A stretch of DNA of 64,000 nt, taken from positions 806,001 to 870,000 of the forward strand of contig CP132909.1 in NCBI GenBank assembly GCA_031446125.1, in the 5' to 3' direction. This document shows positions 9,840 to 19,876 of this stretch, in pieces (position 1 is the stretch's first letter; each line of letters opens with the position of its first letter). The translations under genes and the position numbers were made by a program. The notes beneath the pieces are model-generated. The model saw nothing but the letters and a program-made list of their open reading frames with translations. It made no database searches and was not told where the DNA came from. This DNA is from Arsenophonus sp031446125. Its GTDB lineage: Bacteria > Pseudomonadota > Gammaproteobacteria > Enterobacterales > Enterobacteriaceae.

Positions 9840-10586
9840 ATGTTGAGTATTAAGAATTTAAATGTTAGTGTTCAAGGAACAATTATTCTCAAAGAAATAA
9901 ATCTAGTAATAAAAGCAGGTGAAATACATGCTTTAATGGGTCCTAACGGATCAGGAAAAAGTACATTATCTTCAACCTTAGCAGGACGTGATGAATATAA
10001 AATAGAAAAGGGTGAAATTATTTTTAAAAATAAAAATTTGCTTGAATTATCTCCAGAGGAACGTGCTGGCGAGGGTATATTTGTGGCATTTCAGTATCCA
10101 GTAGAAATCCCTGGTGTCACTAATCAGTTATTTTTACAGACAGCTGTTAACGCAATAAGAAGATATCGTCAACAAGAATTGTTAGATAGATGTGAGTTTC
10201 AGGATTTTCTTGAAGATAAAATGCATCTTTTAAATATGAATAAAGATATGTTAAACAGATCAGTAAATGTAGGTTTTTCTGGTGGCGAAAAAAAAAGGAA
10301 TGACATTTTGCAAATGTCTCTTTTAGAACCTGTATTATGTATTTTAGATGAAACTGATTCAGGTCTGGATATTGATGCATTAAAAATAGTAGCCAATGGA
10401 GTGAATATGTTGCGTACATTAGATCGGTCTTTTATAATTATCACTCATTATCAACGTATTTTAGATTATATAAAACCTGATTTTGTGCATGTTTTATATC
10501 AAGGTAATATTATTCAATCTGGTGATTTTAGTTTGGCTAAGAAATTAGAATTACAAGGTTATGGATGGATTATTGATAAAGTTTAA
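9840..10586 (+). CDS. sufC: Fe-S assembly ATPase SufC
   Basis: Cytosolic ABC-type ATPase that drives conformational change in the SufB scaffold complex. It has 248 residues, the same as E. coli. Walker A GPNGSGKST is at 34-42, the ABC signature is FSGGEKKRN, Walker B is CILDETDSGLD, and the switch histidine is in ITHYQRIL. A clear AAAGGA ribosome site precedes the ATG. SufD, the other normal SufC partner, should follow immediately but does not. About 570 bases of featureless DNA lie before sufS. Confidence 0.97.
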   Translation: MLSIKNLNVSVQGTIILKEINLVIKAGEIHALMGPNGSGKSTLSSTLAGRDEYKIEKGEIIFKNKNLLELSPEERAGEGIFVAFQYPVEIPGVTNQLFLQTAVNAIRRYRQQELLDRCEFQDFLEDKMHLLNMNKDMLNRSVNVGFSGGEKKRNDILQMSLLEPVLCILDETDSGLDIDALKIVANGVNMLRTLDRSFIIITHYQRILDYIKPDFVHVLYQGNIIQSGDFSLAKKLELQGYGWIIDKV

Positions 10587-11160
10587 AAATAATTGATTTA
10601 ATAAAAATATTAAATTAATAATTTTTGTATTATTTGCAATATACATAATAGTATTTTTTAGTATCATCAATATTTTTTTTGAAAGATTATAGTACATTAT
10701 AAATAAGGAAATTTGTATTTTATTTAAATTACAATGATTTTTAATATTTTTTCAAATATACTAATCATATAAAAACATTTACTTTTATTTATGAATTAAT
10801 AAATAATATTTTTATTTTTTCTTTATTTTTTGGGTATTTTATCAAATAAATTTGATATATATAAAATATATAAAACCTTTTTTTATAAAAAAAATATTTT
10901 TTAAAAATTTATCATGTCAATACAATAATCATTTAAATTGTATTAATGTTATTAAACATAACACTGTATATTAAAAATATAAATATTTATAATATATCAA
11001 TAAATTTACCATATATAAGAAAGATTTTTTAAGTGTTTATATTCAGAATATAAAGAATATTGATATTATCTTTTTATATCTATATTTACAATATTAACAA
11101 TAATATTGTCAATAAAAAGAATATCATACATATATTAACTTGTTATTATAGGGATTTAAT
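10587..11160. other. Non-coding gap at the expected sufD position
   Basis: In enterics sufD (about 1.27 kb) lies between sufC and sufS. Here only 574 AT-rich bases remain, and no SufD motif can be found in any frame. The gene appears deleted and its remains eroded. The gap may hold a separate promoter for sufSE. Confidence 0.7.
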
Positions 11161-12420
11161 ATGGCATTTTCAGTGGAATCTATTCGTAAAGATTTCCCTA
11201 TGTTAAAAAAAAATATAAATGGTAAACAATTAGTTTATTTAGACAGTGCTGCCAGTGCGCAAAAACCTATTCAAGTAATAGAAAAAGAACGTATTTTTCT
11301 TTGTAAAAATTATGCTGCTGTTCATAGAGGTATTCATTCTTTGAGTACCGATGCAACATTTATGATAGAAAATATTCGTAAAGAAGCAGCTAATTTTATC
11401 AATGCATCTTCCTTTGAAGAAATTATTTTTGTAAAAGGAACGACTGAAGGTATAAATTTAATTGTTAACAGTTATGGACAAACTTTTATTAAATCAGGAG
11501 ATAATATTATTATTAGTCAAATGGAACACCATTCTAATATTATTCCTTGGCATTTACTTGCAATGAAAATTGGTTTTAATATTCGTATATTACCTATAAA
11601 TAAATATGGTAAATTAATTTTTGAAAAATTAGAAGAATTAATTGATGCTAAAACAAAATTCTTATCTTTTACACATATGTCAAATATTTTAGGTACTGTA
11701 AATCCAGTAAAATATATTATTAGTTATGCAAGAAAATGTGCAAAAAAACAGAAAGCAAAATTATCAATTTTAATTGATGGTGCACAAGGTATTGTTCATA
11801 ATATTGTTGATGTACAAGAACTAGATTGTGATTTTTATGTTTTTTCAGCGCATAAATTATATGGACCTACTGGGATTGGTATTTTATATGGAAAAAAGTC
11901 GTTATTAAATAATTTGCCACCTTGGGAGGGTGGTGGTGCTATGGTTGATAATGTGAGCATAAACTTAAAAGAATCACCAATAATTTTTGATATTACTTAT
12001 GAAAAAATACCATGGCGTTTTGAAGCTGGCACTCCTAATATTGTTAGTATTATAGGTTTAGGTGAAGTTATGCGTTATATTAATAATATCGGTTACGAAG
12101 AAATACATCAGTATGAAAGTGAATTAATGAGATATACGACTAGTTCCTTGAAAAAAATAAATTCTCTAAATCTTTACGGCTCTGATGAGCGTCAGGGAGT
12201 TGTTGCGTTTAATTTAGGGAATCATCATGCTTATGATGTAGGTATTCTTTTAGATAATTATGGTATAGCAATACGAACAGGTCACCATTGTGCATTACCC
12301 TTGATGGATTTCTATCGAGTACCAGCAATGTGTCGGGTTTCTTTAGCTATTTATACAAAGAAAGAAGAAATTAATTTTTTAGTAGAAATTTTGCAACATA
12401 TTGAAAAATTATTAAATTAA
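11161..12420 (+). CDS. sufS: Cysteine desulfurase SufS
   Basis: PLP-dependent cysteine desulfurase of the Suf pathway. It takes sulfur from cysteine and hands the persulfide to SufE. It has 419 residues (E. coli 406). The PLP lysine is K232 in FSAHKLYGPTG. The persulfide cysteine is C377 in RTGHHCALPLM, matching E. coli C364. The N-terminal block LDSAASAQKP confirms the start, and a GGGA box lies just upstream. sufE follows after 33 bases. Confidence 0.97.
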   Translation: MAFSVESIRKDFPMLKKNINGKQLVYLDSAASAQKPIQVIEKERIFLCKNYAAVHRGIHSLSTDATFMIENIRKEAANFINASSFEEIIFVKGTTEGINLIVNSYGQTFIKSGDNIIISQMEHHSNIIPWHLLAMKIGFNIRILPINKYGKLIFEKLEELIDAKTKFLSFTHMSNILGTVNPVKYIISYARKCAKKQKAKLSILIDGAQGIVHNIVDVQELDCDFYVFSAHKLYGPTGIGILYGKKSLLNNLPPWEGGGAMVDNVSINLKESPIIFDITYEKIPWRFEAGTPNIVSIIGLGEVMRYINNIGYEEIHQYESELMRYTTSSLKKINSLNLYGSDERQGVVAFNLGNHHAYDVGILLDNYGIAIRTGHHCALPLMDFYRVPAMCRVSLAIYTKKEEINFLVEILQHIEKLLN

Positions 12421-12453
12421 TTAATTTATTAAAAAATACATAAGAGAAAAATA

Positions 12454-12882
12454 ATGTCTAATTTACCTGATCAAAATAAATTTTTATCTAATTTTTTGCG
12501 TTGTAAAAATTGGGAGGAGCGTTATCTTTATTTAATTGAATTAGGAGAAAAATTATTACCTTTAAGTAATGAACAAAAACAATCTAAAAATAAAATTACC
12601 GGTTGTCAAAGTACAGTATGGATTGTTATGAATGTTGATATTGATGGTAAAATTCAATTTTTAGGCGATAGTGATGCAGTTATTGTTAAAGGTTTAATTG
12701 CACTTATAATTATCATTTTTCAAAATAAAACTGGAAAAGAAATTTTAAATATAAATACTAAATTTTTTTTTGAAAAATTATCATTGGAGCGACATTTAAC
12801 ACCATCACGTAGTCAAGGGTTACATGCTATTGTTCAAACCATTCTTCAACGCACTCAGAAAATTATGCAATCAAAATCTTAA
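12454..12882 (+). CDS. sufE: Sulfur acceptor protein SufE
   Basis: Accepts persulfide sulfur from SufS, stimulates its activity, and delivers sulfur to SufB. It has 142 residues (E. coli 138). The acceptor cysteine C51 is in the conserved TGCQSTVWIV motif. The block LTPSRSQGL near the C-terminus also matches. It is the last suf gene, and the L,D-transpeptidase gene follows 72 bases later on the same strand, as in enterics. Confidence 0.97.
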   Translation: MSNLPDQNKFLSNFLRCKNWEERYLYLIELGEKLLPLSNEQKQSKNKITGCQSTVWIVMNVDIDGKIQFLGDSDAVIVKGLIALIIIIFQNKTGKEILNINTKFFFEKLSLERHLTPSRSQGLHAIVQTILQRTQKIMQSKS

Positions 12883-12954
12883 AATATTTTAAATAATGTA
12901 TATTATTAAAAAATTATTAGCATTATAATGTGATATATTTTTTTGAGGATACAT

Positions 12955-13881
12955 ATGAATAAAAAAATATTTGTTATCAGTTTATACTTTTTAAATAGTC
13001 TTATTTTAAATCTTAGTGCTACTGAATATTTTTTACCATCTAAGAGTACACACTTAATTGGTGAAAATATTAATTATATTATTCCCAGTGATGGTCGAAC
13101 ATTAGAAGCGATTGCAACTGAATTTCATATAGGAATGCTTGCTATGTTAGAAGCTAATCCAGGTACAGATCCTTATTTGCCTAAAGCTGGAAATAAATTA
13201 ATTATTCCATCACAAATGCTATTACCCGCAACCAAACATGATGGAATTATTATTAATTTAGCAGAATTAAGATTGTATTATTTTCCTAAAAATGTTAATA
13301 AAGTTATTGTTTATCCCATTGGTATTGGTCAATTAGGAGCAAATACACCTATAATGTTAACTAGTGTCAATCAGTTGATTAAGAATCCAACTTGGACTCC
13401 TACATCTGATATTCGTAAACGATATGCTATGGATGGAGTGATTTTACCAGATGTTTTACCTGCTGGGATTGATAATCCTATGGGGCTTTATGCTTTGCGT
13501 TTATCTTATGATAAAGGACAATATCTTATTCATGGTACTAATGCCAATTTTGGTATTGGATTGCGTGTTAGTTCTGGATGTATTCGGTTAAGATCTGAAG
13601 ATATAAAAACATTATTTCATTCTATCCCATTAGGAACCCGTGTGCAGGTGATTAATGAACCTATTAAATATTATAAAGAATCTGATGGTAGTTATTATAT
13701 AGAAGTGCATCAACCATTATCAAAAACAGAGTCTGATGATCCACAAACAATGCCATTAATATATAGTGATGAATTTAAAATTTTTTTAGAGCAAGAAGAG
13801 ATTGATAAGCAATTGGTTGATGAAGTTGTTGCACGTAGATCAGGAATGCCGGTAAAAGTTAATAAAATTAGTAAATCTTAA
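12955..13881 (+). CDS. ldtE: L,D-transpeptidase (YnhG/LdtE type)
   Basis: Periplasmic peptidoglycan L,D-transpeptidase with 308 residues. It has an N-terminal signal peptide (about residues 1-22), a LysM-like segment near 40-85, and a YkuD catalytic domain. The catalytic motif is HGTN followed by SSGCIRL, with the nucleophilic cysteine. An open TTG at 12943 extends the frame, but the GAGG at 12945-12948 makes the ATG at 12955 the likely start. In E. coli LdtE forms 3-3 crosslinks, and sister enzymes attach Braun lipoprotein. Its position beside lpp follows enteric order. If it is the only such enzyme left, it may do both jobs (inference). Confidence 0.93.
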   Translation: MNKKIFVISLYFLNSLILNLSATEYFLPSKSTHLIGENINYIIPSDGRTLEAIATEFHIGMLAMLEANPGTDPYLPKAGNKLIIPSQMLLPATKHDGIIINLAELRLYYFPKNVNKVIVYPIGIGQLGANTPIMLTSVNQLIKNPTWTPTSDIRKRYAMDGVILPDVLPAGIDNPMGLYALRLSYDKGQYLIHGTNANFGIGLRVSSGCIRLRSEDIKTLFHSIPLGTRVQVINEPIKYYKESDGSYYIEVHQPLSKTESDDPQTMPLIYSDEFKIFLEQEEIDKQLVDEVVARRSGMPVKVNKISKS

Positions 13882-13932
13882 TTATATAATTTTTTTTAAA
13901 ATCTTTTTAAAAACAAAAACTTTTAAAGAAAT

Positions 13933-13963
13933 AATAAGGCACCTATATTTTAGGTACCTTATT
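13933..13963. terminator. Bidirectional terminator between ldtE and lpp
   Basis: Stem-loop AATAAGG-C-ACCTA / TAGGT-A-CCTTATT with a 5-base loop and one mismatch. It is one of the few GC-containing hairpins in the window. It lies between the convergent ldtE and lpp genes and most likely ends the abundant lpp transcript. Confidence 0.75.
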
Positions 13964-14000
13964 TATTAATAAATAAATTACATATTATAAAATAATTCAA

Positions 14001-14237
14001 TTATTTTTTATATGTACGTACTTGATTGTCTAAACGTTGATTAGCACGATCAGCTTCATCTTTAGCAGTTTGAACATCAGTGCGTAATAATTCGACATCA
14101 TTAGATAATTGATCAACTTTACCATTTAATGTTTGCACATCAGAAGAAAGTTTATTCATTTGATTACTACTTGAACAACCTGCTAGTAAAAAAGAAGTTA
14201 AAAAGATAGAAGCTAGTGAAATTTTAGTGCGATTCAT
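14001..14237 (-). CDS. lpp: Major outer membrane (Braun) lipoprotein Lpp
   Basis: Small abundant lipoprotein linking outer membrane to peptidoglycan. It has 78 residues, the same as E. coli. A signal peptide ends in the lipobox LLAGC (Cys21), followed by a coiled-coil heptad region with the near-invariant blocks LSSDVQTLN, KVDQLSNDV and ANQRLDNQ. The C-terminal lysine used for attachment to murein is present (ending TYKK). It has its own promoter and a hairpin terminator, and it lies downstream of pykF in the enteric arrangement. Confidence 0.98.
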   Translation of the reverse strand: MNRTKISLASIFLTSFLLAGCSSSNQMNKLSSDVQTLNGKVDQLSNDVELLRTDVQTAKDEADRANQRLDNQVRTYKK

Positions 14238-14272
14238 TATATTATCCTTTAAATTTAGTTAATCTACTAAGT

Positions 14273-14302
14273 AGTAAAGTAAGTATGACACATTTCTGTC
14301 AA
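14273..14302 (-). promoter_or_regulatory. Sigma-70 promoter of lpp
   Basis: On the minus strand a perfect -35 TTGACA (14302-14297) is followed after 18 bases by the -10-like TTTACT (14278-14273). It lies about 36 bases upstream of the lpp start codon. A strong -35 fits the high expression known for this gene. The -10 assignment is less certain. Confidence 0.6.
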
Positions 14303-14478
14303 AACAGAGAATATTTTTCTCTTTTTAACTTTCAATTATTAGATCTTTTTTAAAATTATATAAAATTCTTATTTTTTCTTATAATAGTATATTATTATAA
14401 GAATTTAAGAAACTATTTGAAAATTTTTATAATAAATATATAGCATATATAGTAATAAATTTATTTTCTAGAATAAAT

Positions 14479-15891
14479 CTATAAAATATGAACAGATGAT
14501 GTATTTGTTGTACCACTTTCTACTAACGCACCGGAAACCATAACTACTATATCGCCTTTTTGACTAATTTTATTTTCTAAAGCAATTTTTTTACCGATGT
14601 GATAAAAATCATCCGTAGAATTAATTGTCTTGACTGTTTCTGGAATTACACCTTTTACTAATAATAATTGACGAGCTGTTTTTTCGTGAGTAGTTAAAGC
14701 GAGTATTGGTGCTTTTGGAAAATATTTACGTATTGATTTAGCAGATTTTCCGCCATAAGTTGCTACTATAATTAAGCGAGCGTTTAATTTTTCTGCTATT
14801 TCCACTGCTCCACGGCAAATAGCTTCAGTAATGCGTATATTTTGATTTTTGTTTGTGTCATGTATGCGACTTGACATTATTCTATCAGTACGTGCACAAA
14901 TGGTTGACATGATTTTTACTGCTTCAATAGGGTATTTACCTTTTGCACTTTCTGCAGAAAGCATAACTGCATCTGTACCATCTAAAATAGCATTGGCTAC
15001 GTCACCTGCTTCAGCACGTGTGGGTAGCGGATTTTTAATCATGGAATCTAACATTTGTGTAGCAGTAATAACAATTTTTCTGGAAGAAATACATTTATTA
15101 ATTATCATTTTTTGTGCAAAAATTACTTCTTCTACTGGTATTTCAACACCTAGATCACCTCTTGCAACCATGATACCATCAGAGGCTTCTAAAATTTTTT
15201 CAAAATTATTCAATCCTTCTTGATTTTCAATTTTAGAAATTATTTGTATATTTTTACCTCCATGCTGATTGAGATAAGCACGAATTTTTTCTACATCAGT
15301 ATGTTTTCGAATGAATGAGGCAGCAACAAAATCAACATCTTGTTGACAACCGAAAATTAGATCTTTTTTGTCGTTTTCTCCTAGTACTGGTAAATTAATT
15401 GATATTCCTGGTAAATTGATACTTTTATTTTCACCTAAATTTCCATTGTTTAGTACCTGACATATTATATTGTTTCTGTTAATAGATAAAATTTTCATAG
15501 AAATCAAACCATCATCAATTAAAATTTTATCACCTGGTTGTACTTCATAAGGCAAATCTGGATATGTAATAGCTACCCTATTTTTATCACCTGTAACTGA
15601 TATATCAGTAGTAAACACAAATTTTTGTCCTAATTTTAAAAATACATCATTTCCATTTTTAAGATGCATGGTACGAATTTCTGGTCCTTTTGTATCTAAT
15701 AATATTGTTGCATGTTGATTGTTATATTTGCATACGGTACGAAAATTTTTAATTCTTCGGCTATGTTCTTCATGATTACCATGTGAAAAATTCAGTCGCA
15801 TAACATTCATGCCAGCATTTAATAATTGCAAAAGTTTTTTTTTAGATTCAGTCTTTGGACCAATAGTACACACAATTTTTGTTTTTTTCAT
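14479..15891 (-). CDS. pykF: Pyruvate kinase I
   Basis: Converts phosphoenolpyruvate and ADP to pyruvate and ATP, the last step of glycolysis. It has 470 residues, exactly the length of E. coli PykF. It has the substrate motif MRLNFSHG near residue 32, catalytic lysine in IISKIENQEG, metal ligands in ARGDLGVEIP, and MLDSMIKNPLPTRAE. The protein resembles the fructose-1,6-bisphosphate-activated type I form. It is upstream of lpp on the same strand, as in E. coli. Confidence 0.98.
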   Translation of the reverse strand: MKKTKIVCTIGPKTESKKKLLQLLNAGMNVMRLNFSHGNHEEHSRRIKNFRTVCKYNNQHATILLDTKGPEIRTMHLKNGNDVFLKLGQKFVFTTDISVTGDKNRVAITYPDLPYEVQPGDKILIDDGLISMKILSINRNNIICQVLNNGNLGENKSINLPGISINLPVLGENDKKDLIFGCQQDVDFVAASFIRKHTDVEKIRAYLNQHGGKNIQIISKIENQEGLNNFEKILEASDGIMVARGDLGVEIPVEEVIFAQKMIINKCISSRKIVITATQMLDSMIKNPLPTRAEAGDVANAILDGTDAVMLSAESAKGKYPIEAVKIMSTICARTDRIMSSRIHDTNKNQNIRITEAICRGAVEIAEKLNARLIIVATYGGKSAKSIRKYFPKAPILALTTHEKTARQLLLVKGVIPETVKTINSTDDFYHIGKKIALENKISQKGDIVVMVSGALVESGTTNTSSVHIL

Positions 15892-16717
15892 GACAATTAA
15901 TCTATTTATTTTTTCATGGTGTGAAATTAATTGTTTGTTTTATATATTTTTATATATAATTATTATATACTATGTTTTTAAATGTAAGCAATAAAATATT
16001 ATGCACAATAAAGTTTGTATTTTCTTAATAGAATTATTTTTATTATGTTTTAATAATTTTTTATAGTATTCAAAATATTATACTTTTAAAATCATGTCTT
16101 TTTTTATTTAAAATAGTCAATTTTTTATATAGAAAACAAGTATTAATGATAAAAAAATAAATAATTCTTATAATATATTTCATATATAATATTCATTGAA
16201 ATTATGGCGTATTTATATATAATAAAAAAAATTGCATTATTTTGCATTTTTTTATACGTAAATTTTATAAGTTATTTTGATAATTATTGCACATTGATTA
16301 GATTCAATATCATATATTTTAAATATATTATGTTTGTTTTTTAAAAATCTGATAATAGAATAAATTTTAATTACAAAAAATATTATCAGTTGATTTTTGT
16401 TTTTTTATAAAATTTATAAAAATTTATTAAAGATTATTGTTATAAAAAATTTTCTTTATTTTTAAATTTATATTTCAAATATAATTTGGTTCTATTTTTA
16501 GAAATATCAAAAAGATTTTTAAGATTATTTTGTGATTTTTATTTTTTAAGTTTTCAAAAAAATATAATCTCTTTTATAAATGATTATTAATAATGTAATA
16601 CATTGATAATATATAGAAAACATATTTAAATATATTAAAGCAATAGTTGAAATTAGATGAAAAATAGTTGTAATTCCTTCTATATTTTATAAAGAATTCA
16701 TAATTTTATATTTTTTA
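15892..16717. other. Non-coding AT-rich gap between rnt and pykF
   Basis: About 830 bases between two minus-strand genes. I see no open frame, RNA or clear hairpin. The pykF promoter is presumably at the left end. Confidence 0.5.
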
Positions 16718-17362
16718 CTATGATTTTATATTTAATGGCCATCCTCCCAATTTTTTCCATTTATTGACAATTTTACAAAATAGCAAAGCTGTTCTATCTG
16801 TATCATAAAGTGCACCATGTGCTTGTTTCCCATCAAACGGTATTCCTGCAGTATCACAAGCTTTAGCTAATATTGTTTGACCAAAAACTAAACCACTAAG
16901 TGTGGCAGTATCAAAAGTAACAAAAGGATGAAAAGGAGTATGTTTTAAATTTGTGCGCTGAGTTGCAGCCATTATAAAACTATGATCAAAATTAGCATTG
17001 TGTGCAACAATAATGGCTCGATGACAATCACTATTTTTTATGCCTTTTTTTACCATTTTAAAGAGTTCATATAAAGCTGTATGTTCATTTACTGCTCTAC
17101 GTAATGGATTTTCTGGATCTATTCCGGTAAAAGCTAGTGAAGTGGCTTCGATATTTGCACCTGAAAAAGGTATTAAATGAAAATGAAGTTTTTCATCAAT
17201 ATCTAACCAACCTTTTTGATCCATTTTTAATGTTATGGCTGCAATTTCTAATAATGCATCATTTTTTGCATTAAATCCTCCAGTTTCAACGTCTATAACG
17301 ACAGGATAATAGCCTCGAAAACGTTCTGATAATGTATTAATATCATTTTTTTTATTAGACAT
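16718..17362 (-). CDS. rnt: Ribonuclease T
   Basis: Homodimeric DEDD-family 3'-5' exoribonuclease that removes the last bases from tRNA and other stable RNA 3' ends. It has 214 residues (E. coli 215). Exo motif I is VIDVETGGF (Asp/Glu near 23-25), motif II is AHNANFDHSF, and motif III is QAHGALYDTDRTA with catalytic His and Asp. The C-terminal KLGGWPL block is conserved. It stands alone, with the usual neighbour lhr absent. Confidence 0.97.
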   Translation of the reverse strand: MSNKKNDINTLSERFRGYYPVVIDVETGGFNAKNDALLEIAAITLKMDQKGWLDIDEKLHFHLIPFSGANIEATSLAFTGIDPENPLRRAVNEHTALYELFKMVKKGIKNSDCHRAIIVAHNANFDHSFIMAATQRTNLKHTPFHPFVTFDTATLSGLVFGQTILAKACDTAGIPFDGKQAHGALYDTDRTALLFCKIVNKWKKLGGWPLNIKS

Positions 17363-19107
17363 TTTTTATACTAATTTATGATTAAAAATAAAAGAATATT
17401 ATTCTATAATATATAGAATATTAGCATAACATAAAAAAATGTATGGATGGATATAATATTTATAAAAATATTTATTATTTAAATTTTGATTACTGTGATT
17501 TATATTTTTATTTTCTTAATATAAAAATATGTATTTTATTATTGATGTTTTCTTTTTAAGACGTTTTCATATATAATATTTTTTATATAAATTTATTTTT
17601 TAAAGTATTATATTATCATTATATTTTTTTATGATAAATATTTCTATACAAAAAATCTATATTTTTTAGATAAAAAAAGTTTTTAAGTGGAATTATATAA
17701 ATATAAAAAGTATAATATTTTTTTGTAATTAAATAATATATATTTTGATGTTTTCTATTATTTTTAAATATAGTAAAAATTAATTTTTAAAAATATTTTA
17801 AAAAATAGTTTATTAATTGAAAATATAGCAAAAAGTATTTTAATTTTAAATTAATAAGTATTAAAGTTTTATATAAAGAAATAATTATTTTTTGATGTTT
17901 TATTAAATAAATACTTAGTATTATATTTTTAATATCTCAGTACATTTATTTAATATTTGATATAAAAATGGCAAATTAGTTAATATAATAAGATTTAAAT
18001 ATTTCAAATCAGATATATTTTTTTATAATTATTAATATTGTTTATTTTTTTGTTTTATATCATAAATAATAAAAATTGATTAAAGTTTGTATATTTTTTA
18101 GAACACTATTAACAATAATATGCCAGATTTTTTGTAAAATATTTTGTATTATTAATAAATGTTTTTTGTTTACAGTAATATTAAATTTTAATGCATTTAT
18201 TTAAAAATTTTTATATGATTTCTGTAATATTTTTTAATTTTAAGATTTATGATGTTTTGAAATATAAAAAAATAAAAAGTTTATAAAATATTATTTTACG
18301 TATAATTCATTGCGTTGTGTCAGATTTTTATTTTTTTAAAAAAAATCATGAAATTTTCAATACCGATATTATATATAAATATTTTATAAATTATATGTTA
18401 TCAGTAATCATTATTCTGGTCTTAGTACTTTTAATAATTATAATGTTGTTGATTTTTTAATTAATTATTATGAGTATATAAAAATAATAAGAATTTTCGA
18501 TCTAATAAAACATTTAAAAGTATATAAATATTCAATAAAACAAAAATAAAAATGTGATACTAAAATTAAATTTATTATTTATATTAAGGCAATTTTAAAG
18601 GGTAAACTTCAATATATAAAACATTTTTTCTTATTTTTATAAATATTACATGTATTTTTTTAATAGGATAACAGAATTATATGATTGAATTTATAATTTT
18701 TTTTACCTTTTAATAACACAGTTAATTTATTAAGATTTCTATTAGTTATTTTTTATTTTTAAAAAAAATAATTCACAATAAGATAGTAATATATTAAATT
18801 TTATTTTTGATTTATAACGCTCGATTTATAAAATATGAGCATAAAACATACATTTTAGTAAGAATTAAATTTGTCTTTTGATTTATTAAGTAAAGTATCT
18901 AAATTTAACATATGATATATGGTTTTAAAAAATATATAAAAATTTAATTTTTTTTATTTAAAAAAAATCTTTTAGTAAATTGTCTTCATTTTTTTGAGTA
19001 TTTTAATAATATTAGTTTATACATATTTTTTATAAATATTTTTTATAAACTAATGAATGTAATATGATTTTTATTTTGATTGATTGGAATTATATGGAGG
19101 CAAAAAC
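17363..19107. other. Longest gene-free gap, between rnt and pdxH
   Basis: About 1.7 kb of very AT-rich DNA between divergent rnt and pdxH. No intact gene or RNA is visible. Around 18390-18545 an unbroken plus-strand frame of about 50 codons includes the complex segment SNHYSGLSTF. It has no recognisable homology and may be a gene fragment. Enteric genomes have slyB, anmK and mliC before pdxH, and none can be recognised here. Confidence 0.5.
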
Positions 19108-19761
19108 ATGTTAGAAAATACTAAATTGAATGTTTCTAGTTGTAGGAGAGAATATTTTAAAGGGATTTTAAGACGTCAAGATTTAACGCATGATCCGTTA
19201 ATTTTATTTGACCTTTGGATGCAAGATGCTTACAAAGAAAAATTAGTTGATCCAACAGCAATGTCTATTTCTACAGTAGATTCTGATGGACAACCATATC
19301 AAAGAATTGTTTTATTAAAACATTATGATAAAAATGGATTAATTTTTTATACTAATTTGTTTAGTCGTAAATCACAACATATTATTTCTAATAATAACGT
19401 TAGTGTTTTATTCCCATGGTATTCATTAGAACGTCAAGTTTGCTTTCTTGGTACTGCTAAAAAATTATCTGCTGTTGAAGTTATTAAATATTTTTATAGT
19501 CGACCTAGAGAAAGTCAAATAGCAGCTTGGATTTCTCCACAATCAGAACAAATATCTAGTCGCAATGTTTTAGAAAAAAAATTCTTACAATTCTGTAAGA
19601 TAGTAAAAAATAATAAAATTCCATTCCCCAGTTTTTGGGGAGGATATCGTATTAAGTTTCATAGTGTAGAATTTTGGCAAGGTGGTAATAAAAGATTACA
19701 TGATAGATTTATATATATGTGGAAATCCGATCATTGGGAAATTAATCGTTTAGCACCTTAA
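19108..19761 (+). CDS. pdxH: Pyridoxine/pyridoxamine 5'-phosphate oxidase
   Basis: FMN-dependent oxidase producing pyridoxal 5'-phosphate, the last step of vitamin B6 synthesis and salvage. It has 217 residues (E. coli 218). Conserved blocks are RREYFKGILRRQDL at the N-terminus, QPYQRIVLLKHYD, YTNLFSRKSQ, PWYSLERQV, SRPRESQIAAW, FWGGYRI and EFWQGG..RLHDRF. A TTG at 19084 extends the frame, but GGAGG at 19096-19100 lies 7 bases before the ATG at 19108, which is the start. tyrS follows, as in enterics. Confidence 0.97.
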   Translation: MLENTKLNVSSCRREYFKGILRRQDLTHDPLILFDLWMQDAYKEKLVDPTAMSISTVDSDGQPYQRIVLLKHYDKNGLIFYTNLFSRKSQHIISNNNVSVLFPWYSLERQVCFLGTAKKLSAVEVIKYFYSRPRESQIAAWISPQSEQISSRNVLEKKFLQFCKIVKNNKIPFPSFWGGYRIKFHSVEFWQGGNKRLHDRFIYMWKSDHWEINRLAP

Positions 19762-19876
19762 TAAAAAATATATTCTTTCATGGCTTCATTAAATAAATAT
19801 TTTATTTTTTTAAAGATTAAGACTTTAGATACCATGTATGTAAAATAAAAAAATATGATTTATGGAGAACCTATTA

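Noticed and set aside
10147..10444. Minus-strand open frames inside sufC, and similar antisense frames inside sufB, ydiK, pykF, metG, sitB and others
   Set aside because: They lie wholly within conserved genes and have low-complexity composition, no ribosome sites and no recognisable motifs.
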